From assembly GCA_020638975.1 (NCBI GenBank), contig JACKHN010000010.1:248001-312000 (forward strand): a stretch of 64,000 nt of DNA, read 5' to 3'. The stretch's first letter is position 1, and each line of letters opens with the position of its first letter. The position numbers and the translations under genes are program-made. This document shows, piece by piece, positions 50,905-60,347 of this stretch. The stretch is from Planctomycetaceae bacterium (GTDB lineage: Bacteria; Planctomycetota; Planctomycetia; Pirellulales; Pirellulaceae). The notes beneath the pieces are model-generated. The model saw only the letters and a program-made list of their open reading frames with translations, was not told where the DNA came from and did not search any database.

Positions 50905-52908
50905 ATGACTGCCGCAGTCGAGCAACGAATCGTGGAGCTTCGTGAACAAATTCGCCACCACGATCGCCTGTACTACGTCGACGCTTCGCCCGCAATCAGC
51001 GACACAGAGTACGATCAATTGATGCACGAGTTGCAGGAGCTCGAACGCGAGCACCCTGAACTCATCACACCCGATAGCCCGACCCAACGAGTTGGCGAAC
51101 AGCCGGTCGACCATTTGCCGGAAGCGGCACATCGCTTGCCGATGCTTTCGATCGAAAACACCTACTCCGTCGAGGAAGTCCAAAAATGGGCGGAGCGGAC
51201 CATCAAAGCGTTGCCTGATGAAGCGATCGAGTGGGTCGTCGAGCTGAAAATCGACGGTGCGGCTGTTTCGCTCATCTACGAGAATGGCGTGCTCGTGCAA
51301 GGATTGACTCGCGGCGATGGCACCACTGGCAGCGACATTACTCACAACGTCCGTACGATAGGCGATATCCCGTTGCGGCTAGTCGGGGATAACGTGCCAA
51401 GTGTGCTCGAGGTACGCGGCGAGATCTTCATGACCAACTCGACACTCGTTGCGTTGAATCAGCGCCAACAAAACAAGGGTGAGTCGCTGTTCGCCAATCC
51501 GCGAAACGTTGCGTCGGGAACCATCACCATGCTCGACCCACGCATTTGTGCCGAGCGTGGGCTGCGGATGTTCTGTCACGGTACCGGCTACTGCGAAGGG
51601 ATTAAGGCGTCGAACTACATCGACTTCCTGAGCGAGATCGGGGGTTATGGCCTGCGTCCCACGCCCCACGTCGCTGCGTTCCAGACAATCGCTGCGGCGA
51701 TGGAACATGCCGAGTCAGTGATCGAGCAGTTGCACGAACTTGACTTTGAAGTCGATGGCCTCGTCATTAAAGTCAACAGCTTCGACCAGCGGGCTCGTTT
51801 GGGAACGACTTCGAAGAGTCCGCGCTGGGTCATTGCCTACAAGTGGGAAAAGTGGGAAGCGACGACGCGATTAAATGAAATTCGAGTGCAGGTTGGTAAG
51901 TCGGGAGCCATCACACCTGTCGCCAATTTGGAACCCGTGGAACTCGACCGCACGATCGTCAGCCGCGCAAGCTTGCACAACGCAGACGAAATCCAACGCA
52001 AGGATATACGCGTCGGCGATATCGTTGTCGTCGAGAAAGCCGGTCGCATCATTCCTCATATTGTTCGCGTCGAGAAGCATGAACGCAGGAGCGACTTGCC
52101 CGTGTTCGAGTTTCCGACGAAGTGCCCCGAGTGTGAAACGGAACTTGTGAAGGACGAGGGTGGCGTCTATATCCGCTGCCCGAACTTGGAGTGCCCCGCC
52201 CAAGTCAAGGAACGAATCCGCTTCTTCGCCAGTCGCAAGGCGATGGACATCGAAGGGTTAGGCGACAAACTGGTTGATCAACTAGTAAGCGGTGGGTTGG
52301 TCGCGACGTACGGCGATTTGTATCGCCTGCAAGACCGCAAGGCCGACTTGCTGGCTCTCGAGCGGATGGGCGAAAAGTCAGCGGACAACTTGCTGCAGGG
52401 GATCGCAGCAAGTCGCGAGCGAGATCTGGCGTCGTTGTTGAATGCGCTGTCGATACGCCATGTGGGGACAACCGTCGCGAGGGTCTTGGCGGAGCATTTT
52501 GGATCGGTCGAAGCGATTGAAGCCGCGTCGGTCGAAGAGCTTGCCGACGTCAACGAGATCGGCGGCATCATCGCCGAAAGTGTCTACAACTTCCTGCACA
52601 GCGACTTTGGGAAGGGCATCGTTGATGATTTACGGTCACTGGGACTGAAGATGGAAGCGGCTAAGCGGTCGCTCGCGAGCGAGACGCTGACCGGCAAGTC
52701 ATTCGTCGTGACCGGTACGTTGGTGAAGTACACTCGCGACGAAATACAAGAGCTGATTCGGCAGCACGGTGGCAAAGTATCGTCTAGCGTGTCCGCTAAG
52801 ACGGACTTCCTCGTCGCCGGAGAAAAGGCCGGGAGCAAACTCGCTAAGGCCGAGAAACTTGGCGTTCAAGTCCTTACCGAAGATCAATTTGAAGCGATGA
52901 TTCAGTAA
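50905..52908 (+). CDS. ligA: NAD-dependent DNA ligase
   Basis: A 667-residue ligase sealing nicks in replication and repair. Domains in order: Ia (LREQIRHHDRLYYVDASPAI), adenylation with the lysine motif VELKIDGAAVSL and GLTRGDGTTGSDIT, OB-fold (KVGKSGAITPVANLEPV-like, here QVGKSGAITPVANLEPV), a four-cysteine zinc finger (CPECETELV to CPNLECPAQ), helix-hairpin-helix repeats, and a C-terminal BRCT domain (GKSFVVTGTLVKYTRDEI). GAGGAG precedes the ATG. It is divergent from the PSD1 gene. Confidence 0.97.
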   Translation: MTAAVEQRIVELREQIRHHDRLYYVDASPAISDTEYDQLMHELQELEREHPELITPDSPTQRVGEQPVDHLPEAAHRLPMLSIENTYSVEEVQKWAERTIKALPDEAIEWVVELKIDGAAVSLIYENGVLVQGLTRGDGTTGSDITHNVRTIGDIPLRLVGDNVPSVLEVRGEIFMTNSTLVALNQRQQNKGESLFANPRNVASGTITMLDPRICAERGLRMFCHGTGYCEGIKASNYIDFLSEIGGYGLRPTPHVAAFQTIAAAMEHAESVIEQLHELDFEVDGLVIKVNSFDQRARLGTTSKSPRWVIAYKWEKWEATTRLNEIRVQVGKSGAITPVANLEPVELDRTIVSRASLHNADEIQRKDIRVGDIVVVEKAGRIIPHIVRVEKHERRSDLPVFEFPTKCPECETELVKDEGGVYIRCPNLECPAQVKERIRFFASRKAMDIEGLGDKLVDQLVSGGLVATYGDLYRLQDRKADLLALERMGEKSADNLLQGIAASRERDLASLLNALSIRHVGTTVARVLAEHFGSVEAIEAASVEELADVNEIGGIIAESVYNFLHSDFGKGIVDDLRSLGLKMEAAKRSLASETLTGKSFVVTGTLVKYTRDEIQELIRQHGGKVSSSVSAKTDFLVAGEKAGSKLAKAEKLGVQVLTEDQFEAMIQ

Positions 52909-53046
52909 AGTGGGCACAGCTATCGCTACTGCTACGTATTCGATCTCACAGACACAAAGCGAGTCATCGCCGACAATTCGATCGACGACCGCATGACTAT
53001 TTGTCATACAGTCACTTAAATCATTGCACAACGCAAAGCATCTGCC

Positions 53047-53898
53047 ATGAGCGTACAGTCGGCGCGCATACTCACCTTCGTCATCAGCGTAGCAGCAACG
53101 TGTTCGATCGTTGAAGCGGGGCCGACCGTTACCGTTGGCCGCAACGTCGTCGCGAGCGAGCGTGTTTCGATTGAGCAGATCGACCATTCGCAGTGGGACT
53201 TGTTGCTGAAGAGGTATGTCGACCAAGCAGGAAACGTTAACTACACCGCGTGGAAGCGGTCTGCCGAGGACGTGCGACAACTGGACGCTTACCTCGCTCA
53301 TCTTTCGCAAGCCGATCCACGACAGCGGGCCCATCGCGAAGCCACGCTGGCGTTCTGGATCAATGCTTATAATGCTGTCACGATCAAGGGCATCCTCCGT
53401 GAGTATCCCACGACCAGCATTCGCAATCACACCGCCCGCCTCTTTGGTTACAACATTTGGAAGGATTTACACCTGATCGTCGGAGGCGATAGTTTTTATC
53501 TTGAACAGATGGAGCACGAGATCCTGCGCAAGATGAGCGAACCGCGGATTCATTTCGCGATCGTCTGCGCGTCAAAGAGTTGCCCAAAGCTTCGCAACGA
53601 AGCGTATGTCGCTCAGAACTTGGAAGCACAATTGACAGAGAATGCTCGTGATTTCTTCGCAAATGCCAATAATTTCCGTTACGATCCCAGCGGGCAGCGT
53701 TTCTACCTCTCTTCGATCTTAAGTTGGTTTGCGGACGATTTCGGCAGCGATCAAGCGAACCAACTTGGCGCGATCGCCCCCTATTTGCCAATCGCAGCGG
53801 CACAGCAAGCCGCGAATGCCAACGCCGTTCGCCTTTCCTACCTGGACTACGACTGGGACTTGAACGATCAAGCGACGGTCCGTTCGGCGAGGCGATGA
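53047..53898 (+). CDS. DUF547 domain protein, exported
   Basis: A 283-residue protein with a signal peptide (ILTFVISVAATCSIVEAG) and a DUF547 domain: YVDQAGNVNYTAW, TLAFWINAYNAVTIKGIL, SIRNHTARLFGYNIWKDL, IHFAIVCASKSCPKL and FYLSSILSWFADDFG. The fold is transglutaminase-like in some predictions, but no function is established. It lies 138 bp downstream of ligA and upstream of the SUMF1-type gene; no functional link is visible. Confidence 0.88.
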   Translation: MSVQSARILTFVISVAATCSIVEAGPTVTVGRNVVASERVSIEQIDHSQWDLLLKRYVDQAGNVNYTAWKRSAEDVRQLDAYLAHLSQADPRQRAHREATLAFWINAYNAVTIKGILREYPTTSIRNHTARLFGYNIWKDLHLIVGGDSFYLEQMEHEILRKMSEPRIHFAIVCASKSCPKLRNEAYVAQNLEAQLTENARDFFANANNFRYDPSGQRFYLSSILSWFADDFGSDQANQLGAIAPYLPIAAAQQAANANAVRLSYLDYDWDLNDQATVRSARR

Positions 53899-54023
53899 AG
53901 TTGATTCAACCGTAGTTTCTCCCTCCCTGCGAACGGAAATCGCCCAAACGTGTCGCGGAAGCTTCGTTTGAATATACTGGTTTGAGCGCGACCGGCGCAG
54001 TTGACTAGCTCTACAAACGAGGC

Positions 54024-55124
54024 ATGAAGAGAATGAAGTGCATTGACCTACGGATAAACGTTGTGCGGTCGTTGGCAACAACGCTGGCAATCACGTGTGC
54101 GGCGTTGTCGTTCAACGCTCCCGCGAGCGCGGCCGAGCGGCCCGCCCCCCTTCCAATCCCAGACTCCGACGCGTCTTCGGAAGCAGAAATGAAGCCTTAC
54201 GTCGAGTTGATTGAGCATGCGAACGCCAAGATCGATATGGTGGCGATTCCCAGCGGCAAGTTCACAATGGGAAGTCCCGCTTCGGAAGCGGATCGCAACG
54301 ATGACGAAGGGCCGCAGCGCGAAGTCGCGATCGAGGCATTCTGGATGGGTAAGTACGAAATCACATGGGATGCGTACGAAGTCTGGATGTCGGACCTTGA
54401 TGTCTTTCGTCGTACGGCGTTCAACATCGAGCCGAACGCTCGCGACAAAGCGGCCGACGAGTTTCAGCTCAGCCAGCCGACCGAGCCCTACACCGACATG
54501 AGCTTCGGCATGGGAACGCGAGGCTATCCGGCGATTTGCATGACGCAACATGCCGCGCGGACCTTTTGTAAGTGGCTGAGTGCCAAGACCGGACGCTACT
54601 ATCGCTTGCCAACCGAGGCCGAGTGGGAATACGCCTGCCGCGCGGGAACAACAACCGCTTATTCATTCGGTGACGACGCGGCTCAACTCGAGGACTATGC
54701 CTGGTTCTATGACAACAGCGAAGCTTACGCGAAGGTCGGAACCAAGAAGCCCAATCCCTGGGGCTTGTATGACATGCACGGGAACGCTTCCGAGTGGGTA
54801 CTCGATCAGTACATTCCGGACTTCTATGCCAGCGAAGCGGGGCGCGCGAAGCAGCCTCTGGCGATTCCTACGACGCTCTATCCCCGCGTCGTCCGCGGTG
54901 GCGGTTGGGACGACGATGCTGATCGATTGCGGAGCGCGGCTCGGATTGCTTCCAGCGAGGAATGGAAGCAACAGGACCCGCAACTGCCTCAAAGCATTTG
55001 GTATCACACGGATGCGTTGAGTGTTGGGTTTCGCATCGTGCGACCGCTGGTGGAACCATCGGACGAAGAGAAGGCCGCCAAGTGGGACAAGACCGACCCA
55101 CCACAAATCGACGAAGCTGAGTGA
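54024..55124 (+). CDS. SUMF1/formylglycine-generating-enzyme-fold protein without catalytic cysteines
   Basis: A 366-residue exported protein with a signal peptide (SLATTLAITCAALSFNAPASA) and an FGE-sulfatase fold: MVAIPSGKFTMGSPASEADR, VAIEAFWMGKYEITWDAYEV, RLPTEAEWEYACRAGTTTAY, NPWGLYDMHGNASEWVLD, VVRGGGWDDDADRLRSAARI and SVGFRIVRP. The cysteine pair needed for formylglycine formation is absent from the C-terminal region, so it is unlikely to be a true FGE. Such members may modify or bind other substrates. ATG codons at 54024 and 54033 are both possible starts. Confidence 0.9.
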   Translation: MKRMKCIDLRINVVRSLATTLAITCAALSFNAPASAAERPAPLPIPDSDASSEAEMKPYVELIEHANAKIDMVAIPSGKFTMGSPASEADRNDDEGPQREVAIEAFWMGKYEITWDAYEVWMSDLDVFRRTAFNIEPNARDKAADEFQLSQPTEPYTDMSFGMGTRGYPAICMTQHAARTFCKWLSAKTGRYYRLPTEAEWEYACRAGTTTAYSFGDDAAQLEDYAWFYDNSEAYAKVGTKKPNPWGLYDMHGNASEWVLDQYIPDFYASEAGRAKQPLAIPTTLYPRVVRGGGWDDDADRLRSAARIASSEEWKQQDPQLPQSIWYHTDALSVGFRIVRPLVEPSDEEKAAKWDKTDPPQIDEAE

Positions 55125-55227
55125 CAACGGCCTCGGATTAGCGCACAATATTAGTCGTTGAAATCGATATACCTAGCCTCGCTCGCCCCACCTGAAAACA
55201 ACCCACCTCTTCTCGAAAGGCCGGATC

Positions 55228-56604
55228 ATGACTGACTCACTCAAACAAACTTCATCCCGTCGCGACTTTCTGAAAAGTACCGGCACGCTCGCAGCCGCCA
55301 CGACGCTCGTCGCTGGTTCAGTTCCGCACGTGCATGCAGCAGCCGATGGCACGATTAAGGTGGCCTTGATCGGATGCGGCGGTCGTGGAACAGGTGCGGC
55401 GTCGAACGCGCTGCGGGTCGAGAATGGTCCAACCAAGCTGGTGGCCATGGCTGATGTGTTTCAAGATCGACTTGATATCAGCTATCGAAGTCTCTCGACG
55501 CAACACCCGAACGAAGTCGATGTGCCAAAGAACCGTCAGTTCGTAGGCTTCGAGGCGTACAAAGACGCGATGGATTGCTTAGGCCCCGGCGACGTGGCGA
55601 TCTTTACGACTCCGCTCGCGTTCCGTTGGGTGCATTTCGGCTATGCGATCGAAAAGGGCATCAATGTCTTCATGGAGAAGCCGCTCACAGCAGATGGGCC
55701 GAGCAGCAAAAAGATGTTCGAGTTGGCCAAGAAGGCCGATGAGAAGAATCTGAAAGTCGGTGTCGGTTTGATGGTTCGTCATTGCAAGGCGCGTCAAGCC
55801 TTAGCAAACAAGATCCACGACGGCGAGTTGGGAGATGTCCTGACGCTTCGTGCTTACCGAATGGCAGGACCGACCGGTTCGGCGGCAGTGGGCCCGGCGC
55901 CTGAAGGAGTGAGTGAGTTGGAGCATCAGATCCGGAACTTCCACGGCTTCTTGTGGGCCAGCGGTGGTGCGGTCAGCGACTTTTTGATTCACAACATCGA
56001 CGAAGGATGTTGGGCGAAAGGAGCTTGGCCGATCATGGCACAAGCCATCGGCGGTCGACACTATCGTGGCAACACGATCGACCAGAACTTCGATAGCTAT
56101 GCGATTGAATATACGTTCGAGGATGGTACGAAGTTGTTCGTCGATGGCCGAACGATTCCTGGATGCAACAAAGATTTCGCGACCTACGTTCACGGCACGA
56201 AAGGGTCGGCAGTCTTCTCGACCGCAGGCCACATTCCAGCGAGGAGTCGCATTTATAAAGGTCAGAACTTCGTAAAGAACGATCTCGTGTGGGCGTTCCC
56301 CGATCCAGAGCCGAATCCTTACCAAGTGGAGTGGGACGACCTGATCAACGCCATCAAGGAAGACAAGGCGTACAACGAAGTGGAACGTGGGGTGAAAGCC
56401 AGTGTTGTCACCTCGATGGGCCGCATGGCAGCTCACACGGGTCAGATCATCACCTATGACCAGATGCTTAACTGCGACCACGCCTTTGCTCCGGATGCAG
56501 ACAAATTAACCTTCGATGGCCCAGCGCCGTTGGTGGCCGATGCGAATGGCAAATACCCCGTCCCCATGCCCGGATTGGTTGTGGATCGCGAATATCTCGT
56601 TTAA
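55228..56604 (+). CDS. Exported Gfo/Idh/MocA-family oxidoreductase with Tat signal
   Basis: A 458-residue oxidoreductase with a twin-arginine signal (SSRRDFLKSTGTLAAATTLV) and the NAD(P)-binding motif VALIGCGGRGTGAASNAL, an EKP motif (NVFMEKPLT) and the C-terminal domain with SGGAVSDFLIHNIDEGCW. The Tat signal implies export with its nucleotide cofactor bound, common in planctomycetes. Many exported members are now known to act on glycosides with a tightly bound NAD. It lies 103 bp downstream of the SUMF1-type gene. Confidence 0.93.
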   Translation: MTDSLKQTSSRRDFLKSTGTLAAATTLVAGSVPHVHAAADGTIKVALIGCGGRGTGAASNALRVENGPTKLVAMADVFQDRLDISYRSLSTQHPNEVDVPKNRQFVGFEAYKDAMDCLGPGDVAIFTTPLAFRWVHFGYAIEKGINVFMEKPLTADGPSSKKMFELAKKADEKNLKVGVGLMVRHCKARQALANKIHDGELGDVLTLRAYRMAGPTGSAAVGPAPEGVSELEHQIRNFHGFLWASGGAVSDFLIHNIDEGCWAKGAWPIMAQAIGGRHYRGNTIDQNFDSYAIEYTFEDGTKLFVDGRTIPGCNKDFATYVHGTKGSAVFSTAGHIPARSRIYKGQNFVKNDLVWAFPDPEPNPYQVEWDDLINAIKEDKAYNEVERGVKASVVTSMGRMAAHTGQIITYDQMLNCDHAFAPDADKLTFDGPAPLVADANGKYPVPMPGLVVDREYLV

Positions 56605-56817
56605 GACGCAGCGACCACACCAAACGAACACTTCGAGCGGCGAGAAATCGTCGCTCTTTTTTGTGGCTGTACGGTCGGTTAAAACTCGCCTTCGGCACTG
56701 GTTTTCACCTCGAATCAGCCACTTTTTGGGTGGCGGTGCCGGGATCTTCGATGCACTGGCCGCATCCGACTTCAAAGGGTTGATGCATCCGGAAATTGGA
56801 GCCACTCACCGCGAGTG

Positions 56818-56953
56818 CTGGGCTTTTCAGTTTTTCAAATTGAAGGGATTCGTACGACGGCTCTCCGAAGCCTTCGAGCAACGAATTACTGAGTTCGACG
56901 GCTTCGGAGAGCCGTCGTACAAATTGTGCAGATTGAACAAAACGAAAGCCCTG
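56818..56953. mobile_element. CAGGG element, copy 2 (MITE-like, degraded 10-bp duplication)
   Basis: A 136-bp element in opposite orientation to copy 1 but alike in both ends and in the internal palindrome (arms from GTACGACGGCTCTCCGAAGC). The 10 bp on either side, accgcgagtg (56808-56817) and accgcgacta (56954-56963), agree at the first seven positions, as expected for an older duplication. It lies in the 550-bp region between the oxidoreductase and rpsB (56605-57156), where I see nothing else except the likely rpsB promoter region. Confidence 0.82.
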
Positions 56954-57156
56954 ACCGCGACTAACTCCCAATTGACCGAAATTCCCCAGGCTGATAGATT
57001 CAAACGCTTGTCGCCTCGCCGCAAACTGGGCATGTAGCACGATTTGCGTACGGCAAGGCACCTCTTTTTGCCCCTCGGCTGAACGAGCGAAGGTTCGACC
57101 TGTGGCGGGATTGTCCCGTCATCGCTTGGCGGTCAAAGAAGTTAGGGAGTTTGTTA

Positions 57157-57936
57157 GTGTCGAATACTCTTGTTACCGAACTTGTCGAAGCCGGCGTGCA
57201 TTTTGGCCATCGTGCCAGTCGCTGGAACCCGAAGATGGCGGCGTATATCTACGCTCGCAAGAACTTAATCCACATAATCGACATCCGCGAGACTGTTCGC
57301 GGGTTGTTGCGAGCCAAGAAGTATCTTGGCGATGTCGCTGCGGGCGGTAGCTTGATCTTGTTCGTTGGCACGAAGCGTCAGGCCAGCGGAACGATCGAGC
57401 GTGAAGCTCTGCGGTGCGGAATGCCCTTCGTGAACGAGCGTTGGCTCGGCGGTGCTTTGACCAACTTCCGCACCATCCGCAATCGGTTGGCTCGCCTGGA
57501 GGAACTTGAGCGATTGCGAACTAGTGACGAGCTTTCGACTTACTCCAAGAAAATGCAATCGGCATTGAATCGTGAGTATCGAAAGATGTATCGCAACCTG
57601 AACGGTTTGCGAACGATGAACCGTTTGCCTGAGTGCTTGGTGATCATCGATCCCAAGAAGGAACGCAACGCGATTCGCGAAGCCCGCAAGCTAGGTATCA
57701 CGACAGTCGCACTAATCGATACTGATTGCGATCCAGACTTGGTTGATTTGCCGATCCCCGGTAACGATGACGGCATTCGATCGATCGAGTTGATTGCCAA
57801 GCACGTCGCAGACGCGATTTTTGCCGCGAAAAACATGGTGGCGTTGCAGGATAAGGATGCAGTTCCGGACACGACAACGGTCGCGCCGGAGGTGCAAGCC
57901 GAAGCTGACGCCAAGTCGGACGCAGATGCGTCTTAG
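57157..57936 (+). CDS. rpsB: 30S ribosomal protein S2, probable GTG start
   Basis: A 259-residue S2 with ELVEAGVHFGHRASRWNPKM, IHIIDIRETV, FVGTKRQASGTIE, NERWLGGALTNFRTIR, CLVIIDPKKERNAIREA, and a closing IRSIELIAKHVADAI. The C-terminal tail is an acidic, alanine-rich extension. GTG at 57157 lies 7 bases after GGAG and gives a normal N-terminus (MSNTLVTELVEAG); a TTG at 57151 is too close to that site. It is first in the conserved order rpsB-tsf-pyrH-frr. Confidence 0.96.
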   Translation: MSNTLVTELVEAGVHFGHRASRWNPKMAAYIYARKNLIHIIDIRETVRGLLRAKKYLGDVAAGGSLILFVGTKRQASGTIEREALRCGMPFVNERWLGGALTNFRTIRNRLARLEELERLRTSDELSTYSKKMQSALNREYRKMYRNLNGLRTMNRLPECLVIIDPKKERNAIREARKLGITTVALIDTDCDPDLVDLPIPGNDDGIRSIELIAKHVADAIFAAKNMVALQDKDAVPDTTTVAPEVQAEADAKSDADAS

Positions 57937-57946
57937 TTGACTCACC

Positions 57947-57991
57947 TCGCAAGAATTATCGCCCTTGGTGCGCCAGGGCGATAACCGCGAG
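57947..57991 (+). other. Structured rpsB-tsf intergenic hairpin
   Basis: TTATCGCCC (57956-57964) pairs with GGGCGATAA (57976-57984), with an inner TGG-TGCG-CCA loop and an outer CTCGC/GCGAG pair. No T run follows, so it is not a typical terminator. It may attenuate read-through into tsf or stabilise the rpsB mRNA. Confidence 0.5.
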
Positions 57992-58092
57992 CTTGACTTG
58001 ATCTTCATTGAACTCTTTCGGCCTCTCGGGTGTCGTACTGCGAGCGGGTTGGATGCAAATAGCTGAACGAATAAACAGCAAGGAGAAATATC

Positions 58093-58923
58093 ATGGCTGC
58101 GATCACAGCGGCTGCCGTGAAGGCGTTACGAGAGAAAACTAGCCTGCCGTTGATGGACTGCAAGAAGGCGCTAACCGAGTGTGACGGCAACGAAGAGGCC
58201 GCAATTCAGTGGTTACGTGAACGTGGCCTAAAGGTCATGGGCGGGCGGACCGATCGCGAGACGTCGTTTGGTCGATTCGGGCTCTACGCGGGCACCGATA
58301 AGTCCGTCGGCGCGATCGTCGAACTGAAGTGCGAAAGTGACCCGGTTGCCAAGAACGACGAGTTCATTCAGCTGGCAAACGACTTGGCAGAGCAACTAGC
58401 TAAGGGACCGGGAGCTTCCACGGTCGAGGAACTTCTGGCGCAACCCTCGCCAAGTAAGAAGGGCCAGACGCTTGGCGAGCAACGCGATGATCTAATGAAC
58501 AAGATTCGTGAGGTCTTCAATGTGGGTCGACTGCAACGCATCGAAGGCGCAACGGGCGGCTACAGCCACAACGCCGGAACGATCGCAGGTGTTTTGACCG
58601 CTGTCAAAGGCGGCAATGATGCGGTCGCAAAGGACGTTTGTATGCACATCGCGGCGATGCGGCCTGCCGCGTTAAACGTCGAAGATCTTGATGCTGCCGA
58701 AGTTGAAAAGGAGCGAGGTATCCTGCGTGAGGCTGCTCTTCAAGAAGGCAAGCCGGAGAACATCGTCGACAAGATGGTCGAAGGCCGAATCCGCAGCTAC
58801 TACGCGGAACGAGTACTCCTCGAGCAGCCCTTCGTCAAAGAGCCGAAGCAAACGGTTGGCCAGTACGCCAAAGAGAACGGGATGGAGATTTCTCAGTTCA
58901 TTCACTGGGTGCTAGGCGAGTAA
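58093..58923 (+). CDS. tsf: Translation elongation factor Ts
   Basis: A 276-residue EF-Ts, the guanine nucleotide exchange factor of EF-Tu. It has the N-terminal UBA-type segment VKALREKTSLPLMDCKKALTE, WLRERGLKVMGGRTDRET, then AIVELKCESDPVAKNDEF with the functional core, and a second half with HIAAMRPAALNVEDLD and LLEQPFVKEPKQTV. AAGGAG precedes the ATG. A terminator follows, so tsf may be the end of an rpsB-tsf unit with partial read-through to pyrH. Confidence 0.97.
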   Translation: MAAITAAAVKALREKTSLPLMDCKKALTECDGNEEAAIQWLRERGLKVMGGRTDRETSFGRFGLYAGTDKSVGAIVELKCESDPVAKNDEFIQLANDLAEQLAKGPGASTVEELLAQPSPSKKGQTLGEQRDDLMNKIREVFNVGRLQRIEGATGGYSHNAGTIAGVLTAVKGGNDAVAKDVCMHIAAMRPAALNVEDLDAAEVEKERGILREAALQEGKPENIVDKMVEGRIRSYYAERVLLEQPFVKEPKQTVGQYAKENGMEISQFIHWVLGE

Positions 58924-58941
58924 GTCATCGCGTCGAAAACG

Positions 58942-58967
58942 GCCCTGGATTCGTCCGGGGCTTTTTT
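58942..58967 (+). terminator. Intrinsic terminator between tsf and pyrH
   Basis: An 8-bp stem (GCCCTGGA with TCCGGGGC, one G-U pair) closed by a stable TTCG tetraloop and followed by six T residues, 18 bp beyond the tsf stop. Confidence 0.85.
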
Positions 58968-58994
58968 ATGTCTGCGTCGTAAGGTGGAGTTTCG

Positions 58995-59744
58995 ATGAGT
59001 GAATCAACCGGTGAGAAGCCACGCTACAAGCGAGTGATCCTCAAGCTCTCAGGCGAGAGTTTTTCGCGTGGCGGCGAACGCGGCATCAGCATGGAAGAAG
59101 TCGTGCATATCGCCCGGCAGGTGCATCAAGCACAGGAGCTAGGCTGTCAGATCGCCGTTGTCATCGGCGGTGGCAACATCCTCCGCGGTGCTCAGTTCAA
59201 AGATGCCAGCGCGTGCATCCACGAAGCGACCGCCCATTACATGGGGATGCTCGCGACAGTCATCAACGGGCTTGCGTTGCAAGACGCACTAGAGTCGATC
59301 GGATGCCAGACTCGACTAATGTCTGCGATTCAAATGGACGGAGTCGCCGAGCCGTATCTTCGTCGGCGCGCTCATCGCCACTTGGAAAAGGGCCGCATCA
59401 TCATTCTCGCGGCCGGAACGGGCGGGCCCTTTGTTACGACAGATACCGCCGCCGCTTTACGTGCCTTGGAACTCGAAGCTGAAATTGTTATGAAGGCGAC
59501 TCGCGTGGACGGCGTCTACAGCGAAGACCCTGAAAAGAATCCCCACGCAGTTCTCTACCGCGAACTGGACTTCAGCACTGTGCTGGAGAAGAATTTGCGA
59601 GTTATGGACTCGACCGCCATTACGCACTGTATGGAGCATGCCGTTCCGATTTTGGTCTTCAACTATCGCAAAGACGGCAATATTCAACGAGCCGTGCGCG
59701 GAGAGAAGGTTGGCACACTGATCGCTCCCGCGACAAAGAAATGA
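58995..59744 (+). CDS. pyrH: UMP kinase
   Basis: A 249-residue amino-acid-kinase-fold enzyme phosphorylating UMP in pyrimidine nucleotide synthesis. It has YKRVILKLSGESFSRGGERG, IAVVIGGGNILRGAQF, ADYMGMLATVINGLAL-type segment (here ATAHYMGMLATVINGLAL), GRIIILAAGTGGPFVTTDTA, and a closing DGNIQRAVRGEKVGTLI. AAGGTGGAG lies before the start. Its place between tsf and frr is the usual one. Confidence 0.97.
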   Translation: MSESTGEKPRYKRVILKLSGESFSRGGERGISMEEVVHIARQVHQAQELGCQIAVVIGGGNILRGAQFKDASACIHEATAHYMGMLATVINGLALQDALESIGCQTRLMSAIQMDGVAEPYLRRRAHRHLEKGRIIILAAGTGGPFVTTDTAAALRALELEAEIVMKATRVDGVYSEDPEKNPHAVLYRELDFSTVLEKNLRVMDSTAITHCMEHAVPILVFNYRKDGNIQRAVRGEKVGTLIAPATKK

Positions 59745-59754
59745 GAGGTTAGCT

Positions 59755-60315
59755 ATGTCCGCCGAAGAAATCCTGTTTGACGCCGAAGATCGCATGGACA
59801 AGGCGATCACTCATCTGAAATCTTCCCTCGCGGGAATTCGCACCGGCCGAGCCAATCCGGGTCTGGTCGACACACTGCGGGTCGAGGTTTATGGCTCGCC
59901 AACGCCGATCAAGCAATTGGCGTCCGTCGGCGCGCCCGAACCAACCCAGATCGTCATCCGCCCTTACGATCCGAGCACGATCAAGGATATTGAAAAGGCG
60001 ATTATCGCCAGCGATCTAGGCTTTAATCCGCAAAGCGATGGTCGCCTCATTCGCATCAACATCCCGCCACTGTCGGGCGAAGTCCGCAAAAAGATGGTCA
60101 ACCGAATTAAGGAGTTGAGTGAAGAGGCCAAGGTCTCGCTCCGCAACGTGCGCCGCGATGCCAACAAGGCGGCGGATCAAGCCGAAAAGGACAAAACCAT
60201 CAGCGAAGACATTCGCGACGATACGAAGAACGAAGTTCAAGAGCTGATCAAAAAGTACGAGGACCAAGTCAACGAGTTGGCGAAGAAGCGTGAAGCAGAC
60301 GTGATGGAAGATTAA
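59755..60315 (+). CDS. frr: Ribosome recycling factor
   Basis: A 186-residue protein of normal length that releases ribosomes after termination. It has DKAITHLKSSLAGIRTGRAN, YGSPTPIKQLASVGAPE, VIRPYDPSTIKDIEKAI, LIRINIPPLSGEVRKKMV and a C-terminal helix with DDTKNEVQELIKKYEDQV. It begins 10 bp after pyrH, with AGAGG upstream, and is the last gene of the translation cluster. Confidence 0.97.
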   Translation: MSAEEILFDAEDRMDKAITHLKSSLAGIRTGRANPGLVDTLRVEVYGSPTPIKQLASVGAPEPTQIVIRPYDPSTIKDIEKAIIASDLGFNPQSDGRLIRINIPPLSGEVRKKMVNRIKELSEEAKVSLRNVRRDANKAADQAEKDKTISEDIRDDTKNEVQELIKKYEDQVNELAKKREADVMED

Positions 60316-60347
60316 GCTACGGTTTCAGATTTAAGAAGAGATCGTTG

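Noticed and set aside
50653..51345. 231-residue N-terminal extension of the PSD1/cytochrome protein
   Set aside because: The extension is antisense of ligA, and the real signal peptide begins at 50652.
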